Positions 18,403-26,720 of a stretch of DNA of 64,000 nucleotides are shown piece by piece (positions within the stretch are counted from its first letter, which is position 1; each line of letters starts with the position of its first letter). Made by a program: the position numbers and the translations under genes. Below the pieces are notes generated by a model, which was given only the letters and a program-made list of their open reading frames with translations, made no database searches and had not been told where the DNA came from. Source of the stretch: Novosphingobium mangrovisedimenti (GTDB taxonomy: Bacteria; Pseudomonadota; Alphaproteobacteria; Sphingomonadales; Sphingomonadaceae); contig NZ_JANZXA010000012.1 in the NCBI RefSeq assembly GCF_025153475.1, positions 1 to 64,000 on the forward strand, read 5' to 3'.

Positions 18403-18465
18403 CCGCTCATCCCGAGCTTGTCCACGCGCAGCGCCAGCGTCCTTCGACAGGCTCAGGACGAGCGG
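18403..18465. repeat. Imperfect palindromic intergenic repeat
   Basis: Arms of 20 bp at 18403-18422 and 18446-18465 are inverted copies with three mismatches (core CCCGAGCTTGTC against GACAGGCTCAGG). The element occupies most of the gap between the CitE-like gene and the CoA-transferase. Elements with this CTGAGCCTGTCGAAGG wording are common in alphaproteobacterial genomes. It could act as an mRNA stability or attenuation hairpin inside the operon. Confidence 0.75.
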
Positions 18466-18478
18466 GCGTGGATCGGCA

Positions 18479-19369
18479 TCACAGCTTGCCTGCCTGCCGC
18501 AGCAGCCGTTCCGCGCGTGCGAGGTAAGGCCGGTCGAGCATGCCGCCCTTCCAGCCGATCGCGCCCACGCCCGGGTTGGCGGCGAAGATATCGACGACTT
18601 CCTGCGCCTCGGCGATTTCCTCTTCGGTGGGGGTGAAGGCGGCGTTGATCACCGGCACCTGCGCCGGGTGGATCGCCATCATCCCGCGATAGCCGTCACG
18701 GCGCACCTTTTCGGCGCGAGCCTTGAGCGCATCGAGGTCGCGGAAATCTGCACTGATCGTCTCGATCGCGGTCACCCCCGCAGTCGCCGCGCCCATCACG
18801 CAGAAGCTGCGCGCGAGTTCATACGTGAAGGAATAGGACCCGTCCGGATCGCGGTTGGACGAGGCCCCGATCGAATCCGCCAGATCCTCCGCGCCCCAAG
18901 TCAGCGCGACCACGCGCGGGCAGTCCTTGTAGTCGCCCCAGTGGAACATGGCCTCGGCGGTTTCGGTCATCAGCACGATCAGCGGCGTGGAACCCTGTTC
19001 GATGCCATTGGCGACCTCGAAGGCCTCCAGATACTTGTCGAGCGTTTCCACGTCCTGCCGGCCATAGACCTTGGGCAGCATGATTCCGCCCGGCTGCGCG
19101 GGCATCACCGCCGCCAGATCGAGCAGCGTATAGGGTCCGTCGAGCGGGTTGATGCGCACCCACAGGCGGTGGCGCTGCTCGGGGTTGGCCTTGATGAAAT
19201 CGTGCACCATCGGGCGCGCGTTGGCCTTGTTGTCGATGGCGACCGCGTCTTCGAGATCGATCAGGACGATGTCGGCCCCGCCCTCCATCGCCTTGGTCAT
19301 CTTCTTTTCGCTGTCGCCCGGCGCGAAGAGCCAGGAGCGGGCGGAGATGGGTTCGTGCTGTATGGGCAT
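18479..19369 (-). CDS. HpcH/HpaI aldolase / citrate lyase beta-like (CoA ester lyase)
   Basis: The 296-residue TIM-barrel protein matches CitE-like Mg-dependent C-C lyases. It has RSWLFAPGDSEKK at the start, IDLEDAVA (acidic cluster and CoA-side region), RINPLDGP (conserved Arg), METAEA-like TETAEAMF with the Mg-binding Glu, and GAEDLADSIG with the second acidic ligand. Relatives cleave malyl-, citramalyl- or methylmalyl-CoA. Lying between an acyl-CoA dehydrogenase and a CoA-transferase/hydratase pair, it probably cleaves the beta-hydroxyacyl-CoA formed by the hydratase. The exact CoA ester is unknown. Confidence 0.88.
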   Translation of the reverse strand: MPIQHEPISARSWLFAPGDSEKKMTKAMEGGADIVLIDLEDAVAIDNKANARPMVHDFIKANPEQRHRLWVRINPLDGPYTLLDLAAVMPAQPGGIMLPKVYGRQDVETLDKYLEAFEVANGIEQGSTPLIVLMTETAEAMFHWGDYKDCPRVVALTWGAEDLADSIGASSNRDPDGSYSFTYELARSFCVMGAATAGVTAIETISADFRDLDALKARAEKVRRDGYRGMMAIHPAQVPVINAAFTPTEEEIAEAQEVVDIFAANPGVGAIGWKGGMLDRPYLARAERLLRQAGKL

Positions 19370-19382
19370 CCTCTTCCTTTCA

Positions 19383-19463
19383 CGTCATCCCGGCGCAGGC
19401 TGGGATCGCGGACAGTCAGGCCGCGCATTGCCGAGAGCGATCCCGGCCTTCGCCGGGATGACG
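19383..19463. repeat. Palindromic intergenic repeat (CGTCATCCCGGC type)
   Basis: Arms of 27 bp at 19383-19409 and 19437-19463 are inverted copies with two mismatches (CGTCATCCCGGCG... against ...CGCCGGGATGACG). The element fills the gap between the acyl-CoA dehydrogenase stop and the CitE-like start. A solo half-copy occurs at 43026-43046. The family is recognised as a frequent extragenic palindrome of sphingomonads. Confidence 0.8.
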
Positions 19464-19470
19464 GCTTGGT

Positions 19471-20637
19471 TCAATACGACTTCGGCAGTTCCAGAACCCG
19501 CTCGGCTATGTAGTTCATGATCTGGTGCGGGCTGACCGGGGCAATGCGCGGGATCATCACTTCGCGCAAGTAGCGCTCGACGTGATATTCCTGCGCATAG
19601 CCCATGCCGCCCATCGACATGACTGCGGTCTGGCACGCCTCGTAGCCGGCTTCCGCGGCGAGGAACTTGGCGGAGTTCGCCTCGGCGCCGCAATCCTCGC
19701 CCTTGTCGAACAGCGTGGCCGCCTTGAAGACCATGAGGCTCGCCGCCTCGACCTGCATCCACGCCTTGGCGAGCGGGTGCTGGATGCCCTGGTTCTGGCC
19801 GATGGGACGGCCGAACACGACGCGTTCACGGGCATAGCGCGAGGCCTTCCGGATGGCGACGCGGCCCAGCCCGGTAGCCTCGGCGCCCAGCAGCACGCGC
19901 TCGGGATTGAGGCCCTGCAGCAGGATCTTGAAGCCCTGCCCTTCCTCACCGATGCGGTCTTCCTCGGGGATGAACAGGTCAGTGATGAACAGCATGTTCG
20001 AGCCTACCGCGTGACGGCCCATCTTCGGGATCAGCTGATGCTCGATGTGGTCGCGATCGAGCTTGGTATAGAACAGCGTCAGACCTTCGGTCTTGCGCTT
20101 CACCTGATCGAGCGGCGTGGTGCGGGCGATCAGCAGCATCTTGTCCGCGACGTGCGCGTTGGTGATCCAGATCTTCTCGCCATTGACCTTGTAGCCGCCC
20201 TCGACCTTGTCGGCGCGGGTCTTGAGGCTGGTGGTGTCGAGGCCGGTGTTGGGCTCGGTCACCGCGAAGCACATCTTCTCCTCGCCCGAGAGGATAGGCG
20301 GGATCATGCGCTGCTGCTGCTCCTCGGTGCCGAACAGGTACACCGGCTCAAGCCCGAACACGGGGCCGTGGATCGCCGAAGCCGCCGTCATGCCGCCGCC
20401 CGATTCGGCGACCGCCTGCATCATCACCGCGGCTTCGGTAATGCCGAGACCCGCACCACCGACCGATTCGGGCATGGCGACGCCCAGCCATCCGGCCTCG
20501 GCCATCGACATGTGAAACTCGAAGGGAAATTCGCCACTGCGATCCTTTTCCAGCCAGTACTCGTCAGTGAACTGCGAACAGTGCTTGAGAACCGCTTCGC
20601 GGATATTCTGCTGGTCTTCGGTGAAAGAGAAATCCAC
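19471..20637 (-). CDS. Acyl-CoA dehydrogenase family protein
   Basis: This FAD-dependent enzyme has 388 residues and starts at GTG 20637, with AAAGG about 10 bases upstream. It shows the N-terminal helical part, CFAVTEPNTGLDTTSL (substrate/FAD signature), KIWITNAHVADK, and the C-terminal flavin contacts (MSMGGMGYAQEYHVERYLRE). The C-terminal glutamate of MCAD-type enzymes is missing, because the matching segment is IAPVSP (365-370). Glu246 in NPERVLL may be the base, as in the IVD/LCAD type. It is the first gene of the minus-strand CoA operon and is divergent from the CaiB gene. Confidence 0.88.
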   Translation of the reverse strand: MDFSFTEDQQNIREAVLKHCSQFTDEYWLEKDRSGEFPFEFHMSMAEAGWLGVAMPESVGGAGLGITEAAVMMQAVAESGGGMTAASAIHGPVFGLEPVYLFGTEEQQQRMIPPILSGEEKMCFAVTEPNTGLDTTSLKTRADKVEGGYKVNGEKIWITNAHVADKMLLIARTTPLDQVKRKTEGLTLFYTKLDRDHIEHQLIPKMGRHAVGSNMLFITDLFIPEEDRIGEEGQGFKILLQGLNPERVLLGAEATGLGRVAIRKASRYARERVVFGRPIGQNQGIQHPLAKAWMQVEAASLMVFKAATLFDKGEDCGAEANSAKFLAAEAGYEACQTAVMSMGGMGYAQEYHVERYLREVMIPRIAPVSPHQIMNYIAERVLELPKSY

Positions 20638-20753
20638 GAAACTCGACCTTTCCTGAGCACATCCACCGCGCAGGCGCGCGGGCCTTCCCAAATCTCGCCG
20701 TCGATGCGGGCGCGACGGGAATTAGCAGCGCAAAGCCCCCCGCACAACCATAT

Positions 20754-20778
20754 TTGTTCCGATATTGGTTCAATGAAC
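20754..20778. promoter_or_regulatory. Candidate operator in the ACD / CaiB divergent region
   Basis: An AT-rich patch in the 205-base divergent region carries TTGTTCC-GATATT-GGTTCAA, partly symmetric, overlapping a perfect GTTCA-A-TGAAC dyad at 20768-20778. The first motif shares spacing and wording (TGTTCC-N6-GG..CA) with the dyad before the MarR-type regulator gene at 26703-26720. A shared regulator for both sites is an inference. Confidence 0.4.
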
Positions 20779-20842
20779 GAAAATGCGCATAGACCTGTGA
20801 TCGCGGCTGCGCTATCAGGCGCACTGAACAGCGGAGAGCAAG

Positions 20843-22054
20843 ATGGCCGGAGAGGCACAGACGAAAGGGCACAGCGGACCACTCGCGGGGATTCGCGTGG
20901 TCGATCTCACCAGCGTCGTGTTCGGCCCCTATGCCACCCAGATCATGGCCGACATGGGCGCCGAAGTGTTCAAGGTGGAGCCGCCGGCTGGCGACAACAC
21001 CCGCTGGATCACCGAGGGCCCGGTGGCCGGCATGGGTGGCATCTATGTCAATGTGAACCGCGGCAAGCGCGGCCTCATGCTCGACCTGCGCCAGGGCGAG
21101 GACAAGGACACGCTGCGCCAGCTGATCGCCACGGCGGACGTCTTCATCCATTCTATGCGCGGCAGCGCGATCAGGAAGCTGGGCTTCGACTACGATTCGG
21201 TCCGCGCGATTCGCCCGGACATCGTCTATACCAATTGCTACGGCTACTCGCGGCGCGGGCCCGAGGGCGACAAGCCCGCCTATGACGACACCATCCAGGC
21301 CGAATGCGGCATTCCCTATGTGCAGGGCCTGATGAACGGCGAGCCCGGCTATGTCGCCACGATCATGGCCGACAAGGTCGCGGGCCTCCACGCACTCTAT
21401 GCCACGATGATGGCGCTGTTCCACCGCGAGCGCACCGGGGAAGGCCAGGAGGTGGAAGTCACCATGTTCGAGGCGATGAGCTCGTTCATGCTCGTGGAAC
21501 ACGCCAATGGCGCGATGTTCTCGCCGCCGACCACGCCCGCGTTCTATCACCGCGCGGTCGAGAAGAACCGCCGCCCCTACAAGACCAGGGACGGCTACGT
21601 CGCCGCGCTCGTCTACAACGACAAGCATTGGAATGCCTTCATCGAGGCGATCCAGCCCGAGTGGGCCATTGGCAAACGGGGCGAGGAGTTCTCCACCCTC
21701 GAAAAGCGCGCCAGGCAGATCGGCCGCGTCTACGGCCTGCTGGGCAAAACCTTTCTCACCCGCACCACGCAGGAATGGCTGGAGACGCTGCAGGCACTGC
21801 ACATCCCCTGTGCCCCGCTGCGCTCCACCGGCGAACTGTTCGAGAATGAACACCTCAACGCCATCGGCTTCTTCGAGGAGGTCGAAACCGCGCAGGGCCC
21901 GGTGCGCTTTCCGGGCGTGCCCACGTGGTTCTCCGCCACGCCCGGCCATGTTCACGGCCCCGCGCCGATGCTGGGCGAGGACAACCAGGCCGTGCTGGAG
22001 GAACTCGCGGGAAACGCCGAGGCGATTGCTGCGCAGGCCGATGTCAGCAAGTGA
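20843..22054 (+). CDS. CaiB/BaiF family (class III) CoA-transferase
   Basis: The 403-residue protein matches class III CoA-transferases, which move CoA between carboxylic acids by an aspartyl-anhydride mechanism. It opens with GPLAGIRVVDLTSVVFGPYATQIMADMGAEVFKVEPP. The catalytic Asp is probably Asp177 in ATIMADKVAG, and GEGQEVEVTMFEAM follows. It is transcribed away from the acyl-CoA dehydrogenase operon and 188 bases before the ThDP enzyme gene. It likely activates or deactivates the pathway acid. Formyl-CoA transferase is unlikely without a linked oxalyl-CoA decarboxylase. Confidence 0.9.
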   Translation: MAGEAQTKGHSGPLAGIRVVDLTSVVFGPYATQIMADMGAEVFKVEPPAGDNTRWITEGPVAGMGGIYVNVNRGKRGLMLDLRQGEDKDTLRQLIATADVFIHSMRGSAIRKLGFDYDSVRAIRPDIVYTNCYGYSRRGPEGDKPAYDDTIQAECGIPYVQGLMNGEPGYVATIMADKVAGLHALYATMMALFHRERTGEGQEVEVTMFEAMSSFMLVEHANGAMFSPPTTPAFYHRAVEKNRRPYKTRDGYVAALVYNDKHWNAFIEAIQPEWAIGKRGEEFSTLEKRARQIGRVYGLLGKTFLTRTTQEWLETLQALHIPCAPLRSTGELFENEHLNAIGFFEEVETAQGPVRFPGVPTWFSATPGHVHGPAPMLGEDNQAVLEELAGNAEAIAAQADVSK

Positions 22055-22242
22055 ACAGCACTGTTGATTTGAACTGGAAAGACCTTAGTCATTCACGCAA
22101 AGCGCGTATCACGATCGCACCTTGGGAGAGTGACTGAAATCCACCCGCACGGTCCGGCTTAGCCAGCGAGCGGCCCCGCTCCGAAGCCCGCAACGACAGT
22201 GACGCGAAAACAACCGGATCGAGATCGAAGAAAGGCAACCCA

Positions 22243-24021
22243 ATGTACGCAGACGATTCCCAGGCGGAACCCGCCAAGACCGCGCCCAAGGGCGTGCCGG
22301 TCTACAAGCGCATCCTCGACCTGTTCGAGGCCGAGGGCATCAAGACCCTTTTCGGCATTCCCGATCCGAACTTCGTCCACCTCTTCCTCGAGGCGGAAAG
22401 GCGCGGCTGGACCGTCGTCTCGCCGCACCATGAGGCCGCCGCCGGCTTCATGGCCGAAGCGGCCACCCGCATCACCGGCAAGCCCGCGCTCGCCATCGGT
22501 ACGCTCGGCCCGGGCATGGCGAACATGATGCCCGCGATCCAGTGCTGCAAGGTCGAGAACTCGCCGGTGATCTTCATGGGCGGCCAGCGCGCCCGCATCA
22601 CCGAGCGCCGCGTGCGCCGCGGCCGCATCCAGTTCGTGCGCCAGGAGCCGATGATCGAGGATTCGGTCAAGTACTCCAGCTCGATCGAATATGCCGACCA
22701 GACCGACGAGATCATCCGCGAGGCGATCCGCGTCGCGATGTCCGGCACCCCCGGCCCCTGCTATATCGAATATCCGCACCACACGGTGCTCGAGGAACTG
22801 GACGTTCCCGAAGCGCTGCCGCCGCACCGCTATCGCCTGACCATGCAGGGCGCTGACGGTGATCGTCTTGCCGAAGCGGTCGAACTGATCGCCAATGCCA
22901 AGAACCCGATCATCCTCGCCGGCCACGCGGTCTACACCAGCAAGGCCGGCGCCGCGGTGAAGGACCTCGCGCTGAAGATCGGCGCGCCGGTGATCCAGAC
23001 CTCGGGCGGCACGGCCTTCATCGAAGGTCTCGAAGACCGCACCTTCCCCTATGGCTTTTCCGAAGTCTCGGTCGACGCCGTGGTCGAAAGCGACCTGTGC
23101 ATCGCGCTGGGCACCGAGCTGGGCGAGCCGAGCCACTACGGCCGCTGGCGCCACTGGGTGGACAACGAAGCCAACCGCAAGTGGATTTACGTCCAGCAGG
23201 ATCCGACCGCGATCGGCGTCAATCGCCAGATCGACTGCCCGCTAGTGGGTGATCTGCGCGCCGTGGTGCCGCAGCTCGTCCGCGCTCTGGAAGGCAAGAC
23301 CCTGGCGGGCCACCCGCGCCTTGAGGAATTCATCAAGGGCGACGCGCAGCAGATCAAGGATCTGGACGAGGAATCGCAGACCCGCGACGACGGCACCGGC
23401 AACGTTCCGATGAACACCGCCCGCTTCATCGTGGAAGCCACCAAGGCCTTCCCGAAGGACGGCATCATGATCCGCGACGGCGGCGCCACCGTGATCTATA
23501 CTTGGACCTACAACCAGGCGAAGCCGCACGACGTGATCTGGAACCAGAACTACGGCCACATCGGCACTGGCCTGCCCTATGCGACCGGCGCCATGCTCGC
23601 CGATCAGGCCGCCACCGGCAAGGTCCGCCCGGGCATGCTCGTGACCTCGGACTCCTCGTTCCTGTTCCACATCGGCGAACTGGAAGTGGCGGTGCGCAAG
23701 AACCTGCCGCTGGTCTGCGTCGTCGGCGTCGACTTCCAGTGGGGTCTCGAAGTGGGCATCTACCGCTCCACCTTCGGTCCCGGCACCAACGAGGCCGGCG
23801 TGCACTGGTCGGACACGGTCCGCTTCGACAAGATCGCGGAAGGCTTCGGCTGCTACGGTGAATTCGTCACCGATGCCGCCGACATCGCCGGTGCCATCGA
23901 GCGCGGCTATGCCAGCGGCAAGCCGGCGGTCATCCACGTCAAGATCGACCCGGTCGCCAACGCGGAAGACAAGCCCCAGTACAGCGAATTCCGCACCTGG
24001 TACGCCGAAGGCACGCAGTAA
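22243..24021 (+). CDS. Thiamine diphosphate-dependent enzyme, acetolactate synthase-like
   Basis: The 592-residue protein has the three-domain ThDP layout: PYR domain (1-180), central domain (about 200-330, GEPSHYGRW) and PP domain (about 390-570). The catalytic Glu64 sits in PHHEAAAG. The usual GDG...NN metal/ThDP motif is altered to SDSS (Asp470) and GVD (Asp497) at the normal 27-residue spacing. It could be a 2-ketoacid decarboxylase, carboligase or 2-hydroxyacyl-CoA lyase-like enzyme. Followed by an aldehyde dehydrogenase, a decarboxylation or lyase step releasing an aldehyde is a reasonable inference. AAAGGCA serves as ribosome site. Confidence 0.85.
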   Translation: MYADDSQAEPAKTAPKGVPVYKRILDLFEAEGIKTLFGIPDPNFVHLFLEAERRGWTVVSPHHEAAAGFMAEAATRITGKPALAIGTLGPGMANMMPAIQCCKVENSPVIFMGGQRARITERRVRRGRIQFVRQEPMIEDSVKYSSSIEYADQTDEIIREAIRVAMSGTPGPCYIEYPHHTVLEELDVPEALPPHRYRLTMQGADGDRLAEAVELIANAKNPIILAGHAVYTSKAGAAVKDLALKIGAPVIQTSGGTAFIEGLEDRTFPYGFSEVSVDAVVESDLCIALGTELGEPSHYGRWRHWVDNEANRKWIYVQQDPTAIGVNRQIDCPLVGDLRAVVPQLVRALEGKTLAGHPRLEEFIKGDAQQIKDLDEESQTRDDGTGNVPMNTARFIVEATKAFPKDGIMIRDGGATVIYTWTYNQAKPHDVIWNQNYGHIGTGLPYATGAMLADQAATGKVRPGMLVTSDSSFLFHIGELEVAVRKNLPLVCVVGVDFQWGLEVGIYRSTFGPGTNEAGVHWSDTVRFDKIAEGFGCYGEFVTDAADIAGAIERGYASGKPAVIHVKIDPVANAEDKPQYSEFRTWYAEGTQ

Positions 24022-24027
24022 TGTAAG

Positions 24028-24164
24028 GATCCTCCCCCATCAGGGGGAGGGGGACCACCCGATAGGGTGGTGGAGGGGCACGGGCGTTCAACGCGACCTC
24101 TTGCGAACCGGATGTGCCCCTCCACCGTGCTGCGCATGGTCCCCCTCCCCGTTTCGGGGAGGAA
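24028..24164. repeat. Three-hairpin palindromic repeat, copy B
   Basis: This is the second copy of the element. The ends are GATCCTCCCCC and GGGGAGGAAT, each with its own small hairpin (CCTCCCCCATCAGGGGGAGG; CCCCGTTTCGGGG). A long central stem has GGTGGTGGAGGGGCAC pairing with GTGCCCCTCCACC. It begins 6 bases after the ThDP enzyme stop and ends just before the GGGAG ribosome site of the aldehyde dehydrogenase gene. It could weaken or tune the downstream gene's translation. Confidence 0.88.
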
Positions 24165-24176
24165 TGGGAGACTATC

Positions 24177-25598
24177 ATGCGCAACTACACTCAGTTCTAC
24201 ATCGACGGTCAGTGGGTCGATCCGATCACCCCGCGCACCGCCGAAGTCATCAACCCGGCGACCGAGGAAGTCTCCGGCCAGATCTCGCTGGGCTCGCCCG
24301 CCGATGTCGACAAGGCCGTGGCCGCCGCCCGCAAGGCCTTCGCCACCTATTCGCAGACCTCGGCGAAGGAACGGCTCGACCTGCTCGAAACGATCCAGGC
24401 CGAGTACGCCAAGCGCGAAAGCGAGCTGGGCGAAGCGATCATGGAAGAGATGGGCGCGCCGCGTCCGCTCGCCTGCGGCTTCCACACGATGCTCGGCAGT
24501 GGCCACCTTGCTACCGCGATCGAGGTGCTCAAGACCTTCAAGTTCGAGGAAGAGCGCGGCGTCACCCTGATCCGCAAGGAGCCGATCGGCGTGTGCGGCC
24601 TGATCACACCGTGGAACTGGCCGATGAACCAGACCTGCGTGAAGATCTTCCCGGCGCTCGCCACCGGCTGCACGATGATCCTCAAGCCACCGCAACTCGC
24701 CCCCTACTCGGCCCAGATCCTGGCCGAGATCCTGCACGACAGCGGCGTGCCCGCAGGCGTGTTCAACATGGTGCAGGGCAAGGGCAGCGAGATCGGCACC
24801 GCCATGTCGACGCATCAGGACATCGACATGATCTCCTTCACCGGCTCCGAGCCGGTCGGCGTGCAGATCCAGAAGGACGCGGCCGACACCGTCAAGCGCG
24901 TCGGCCTCGAGCTGGGCGGCAAGAGCCCGTGGATCGTGCTCGACGATGCCTCGCTGGCTGCCCATGTCGCCGGTGCGACGGCGGGCATGATGGGCAACTC
25001 CGGCCAGACCTGCTCGGCCGGCTCGCGCCTGCTGGTGCCCAATTCGCGCATGGACGAAGTGAAGAAGGTCGCCGCGGAGGCTGCCAACGGCGTGACCGTG
25101 GGCGATCCCAACGGCAACTTCGCGATGGGCCCGGTCGTCTCCAAGAGACAGTACAACATCATCCAGCAGTACATCGAGAAGGGCCTTGAAGAAGGCGCCG
25201 AACTGATCGCGGGCGGCGCCGGCCGTCCCGAAGGGCTCGACAAGGGCTGGTACGTGAAGCCGACCGTATTCGTGGGCACCAACCAGATGGTCATTGCCCG
25301 CGAGGAAATCTTCGGCCCCGTGCTCGTCATCATCGGCTACGACGACCTCGACCATGCTGTCGAAATCGCCAACGATTCCGCCTTCGGCCTGGGCGGCTAC
25401 GTCTCGGGCGAGGACCTCGACACCTGCCGCGCGCTTTCGCGCAAGATGCGCACCGGCGCGATCTGGGTAAACGGCGGATTCGATTTCCACGCGCCGTTCG
25501 GCGGCTACAAGCGCTCGGGCAACGGGCGCGAGTGGGGCGACTATGGCTTCGAGGAATATCTGGAAACCAAGGCCGTGATCGGCTGGAACCCGGCCTGA
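24177..25598 (+). CDS. NAD(P)-dependent aldehyde dehydrogenase
   Basis: This 473-residue ALDH-superfamily enzyme oxidises an aldehyde to the acid. Catalytic Cys279 lies in GNSGQTCSAGSRLLV and Glu245 in LELGGKSP. The cofactor region shows TPWNWPMNQ and FTGSEPVG, and the C-terminal EEIFGPVL and FGGYKRSGNGRE motifs are intact. ATG 24177 has GGGAG six bases upstream; upstream in-frame codons fall inside the repeat. It is downstream of the ThDP enzyme and a terminator follows, so it ends that operon. The aldehyde is probably the ThDP enzyme product. Confidence 0.93.
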   Translation: MRNYTQFYIDGQWVDPITPRTAEVINPATEEVSGQISLGSPADVDKAVAAARKAFATYSQTSAKERLDLLETIQAEYAKRESELGEAIMEEMGAPRPLACGFHTMLGSGHLATAIEVLKTFKFEEERGVTLIRKEPIGVCGLITPWNWPMNQTCVKIFPALATGCTMILKPPQLAPYSAQILAEILHDSGVPAGVFNMVQGKGSEIGTAMSTHQDIDMISFTGSEPVGVQIQKDAADTVKRVGLELGGKSPWIVLDDASLAAHVAGATAGMMGNSGQTCSAGSRLLVPNSRMDEVKKVAAEAANGVTVGDPNGNFAMGPVVSKRQYNIIQQYIEKGLEEGAELIAGGAGRPEGLDKGWYVKPTVFVGTNQMVIAREEIFGPVLVIIGYDDLDHAVEIANDSAFGLGGYVSGEDLDTCRALSRKMRTGAIWVNGGFDFHAPFGGYKRSGNGREWGDYGFEEYLETKAVIGWNPA

Positions 25599-25628
25599 CG
25601 CACCCTCGGCATTTTCCGCATCTCACGA

Positions 25629-25664
25629 ACGGCCCGCCTGCCACACGGCGTCCGGGCCGTTTTC
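25629..25664 (+). terminator. Rho-independent terminator after the aldehyde dehydrogenase
   Basis: An 8-bp stem ACGGCCCG (25629-25636) / CGGGCCGT (25653-25660) is followed by a short T run (TTTT, then CGTAT). It lies in the convergent gap between the dehydrogenase and the MarR-type regulator gene. Confidence 0.7.
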
Positions 25665-25683
25665 GTATCCGCACGATCGGATG

Positions 25684-26688
25684 TTAACCGGCCCTCTCGG
25701 CGAAGTAGCGCGCCATCGCCTCCACCGCCTTGTCAGTAAGGTCGATGAAGGCGCGGCGGCGGTCGCTGTCGTCGCAGACACGCACGAACAGGCCCGCCTC
25801 TACCATCTGCCCGATCCAGCGCAGCGCCGTCGTCGGCGGAACGCCCGAGGCGATACACAGCGAGGTGACCGAAACCCGCTTGTGCTCCACCCGCGCAGCG
25901 GTGAGATCCAGCAGCATGTCCCAGGCCGGATCGGCGAACAGCCCGCCATCGAAGAACCGCGCGCGCTGCTGGCGCTGCCGGATGATCCCGCGCACCAGCC
26001 TGGCATCGGGAAGCGACGGCCGCGCCACGTGGCTCCTGCCGTTCTGCAAGCCCCCGACTTCATCGGCCAGACGCCCGGACGAGGACCGTGCGAAACGGAA
26101 CCCGCCGCTTCCGGTATCCTTCACGAGCGCTCCGCCTGGAGAGAGGCATTCGATCCGCCCCGCGATCTGCCCCACCTGCTCGGACAGGCGCAGCAGCATC
26201 AGCCGATCGTCCTCCGAAAGGTCCCGCAACCGGGCCGGACCGAAAGTGGCCAGCACCTGCCCCAGCGCGATCACCCGTTCGGCACGGTTGGGCGCGACCA
26301 GCAGCACCGGCTCCGACTGGTCCATGCAGGAAAACACATCATCGAGCGCTTCGACACTGGTCGAAACGATCAGCCGCGCTTCGCATCGGGCGGCACGCAG
26401 GTCGAGCCTTGCCAGTGCCGCCAGCGCTTCGGCGTCGACTTGCGGGCAGTCGACCAGAACGACATCCCCCAGCGGTTGCACCTCGCCGCCTTGCAGCAGG
26501 TCCGACAGTGCCCCGGCCGCCGTGACGACCAGTCCCGCCGCCTGCGCATCATCCCGCATCGTCGCACGCAAGTGCGGCCGGTCGGCAAAGATCGAGAGCG
26601 CCACGGGCAGGCCGCCCGCAACGATGCCGCGTTCCGGCGCACCGGACGCATAAGGAAAATCAGGCTGAAGGAAATCCGTGTCGCGCAT
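25684..26688 (-). CDS. MarR-type winged-helix transcriptional regulator with N-terminal sensor-like domain
   Basis: The protein has about 334 residues. The C-terminal 100 form a MarR-type winged helix (VSVTSLCIASGVPPTTALRWIGQMVEAGLF, wing DSDRRRAFIDLT). The N-terminal part has alternating hydrophobic strands (VVLVDCP, ARLIVST, PVLLVAP) like a degenerate receiver domain. ATG 26688 is preferred because CGGAG lies 9 bases upstream and a perfect operator-like dyad then falls just upstream; ATG 26712 and TTG 26721 are alternatives. It closes the catabolic island and probably controls it and itself. Confidence 0.78.
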   Translation of the reverse strand: MRDTDFLQPDFPYASGAPERGIVAGGLPVALSIFADRPHLRATMRDDAQAAGLVVTAAGALSDLLQGGEVQPLGDVVLVDCPQVDAEALAALARLDLRAARCEARLIVSTSVEALDDVFSCMDQSEPVLLVAPNRAERVIALGQVLATFGPARLRDLSEDDRLMLLRLSEQVGQIAGRIECLSPGGALVKDTGSGGFRFARSSSGRLADEVGGLQNGRSHVARPSLPDARLVRGIIRQRQQRARFFDGGLFADPAWDMLLDLTAARVEHKRVSVTSLCIASGVPPTTALRWIGQMVEAGLFVRVCDDSDRRRAFIDLTDKAVEAMARYFAERAG

Positions 26689-26702
26689 CTGTTCCGACTC
26701 CG

Positions 26703-26720
26703 TGTTCCGCATATGGAACA
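26703..26720. promoter_or_regulatory. Candidate autoregulatory operator of the MarR-type gene
   Basis: This is a perfect dyad TGTTCC-GCATAT-GGAACA located 15 bases upstream of the preferred start at 26688. MarR proteins commonly bind 16-20 bp palindromes overlapping their own promoters. A related site lies at 20754-20773. Confidence 0.5.

Noticed and set aside
22055..22066. AACAG-CA-CTGTT dyad after the CaiB stop
   Set aside because: It is short and directly follows a stop codon; it has no match to the other candidate operators, so a regulatory call was not justified.
20843..24021. Reading CaiB plus the ThDP enzyme as formyl-CoA transferase and oxalyl-CoA decarboxylase
   Set aside because: The ThDP enzyme lacks recognisable oxalyl-CoA decarboxylase features and has an altered cofactor motif, and the genes are 188 bases apart.
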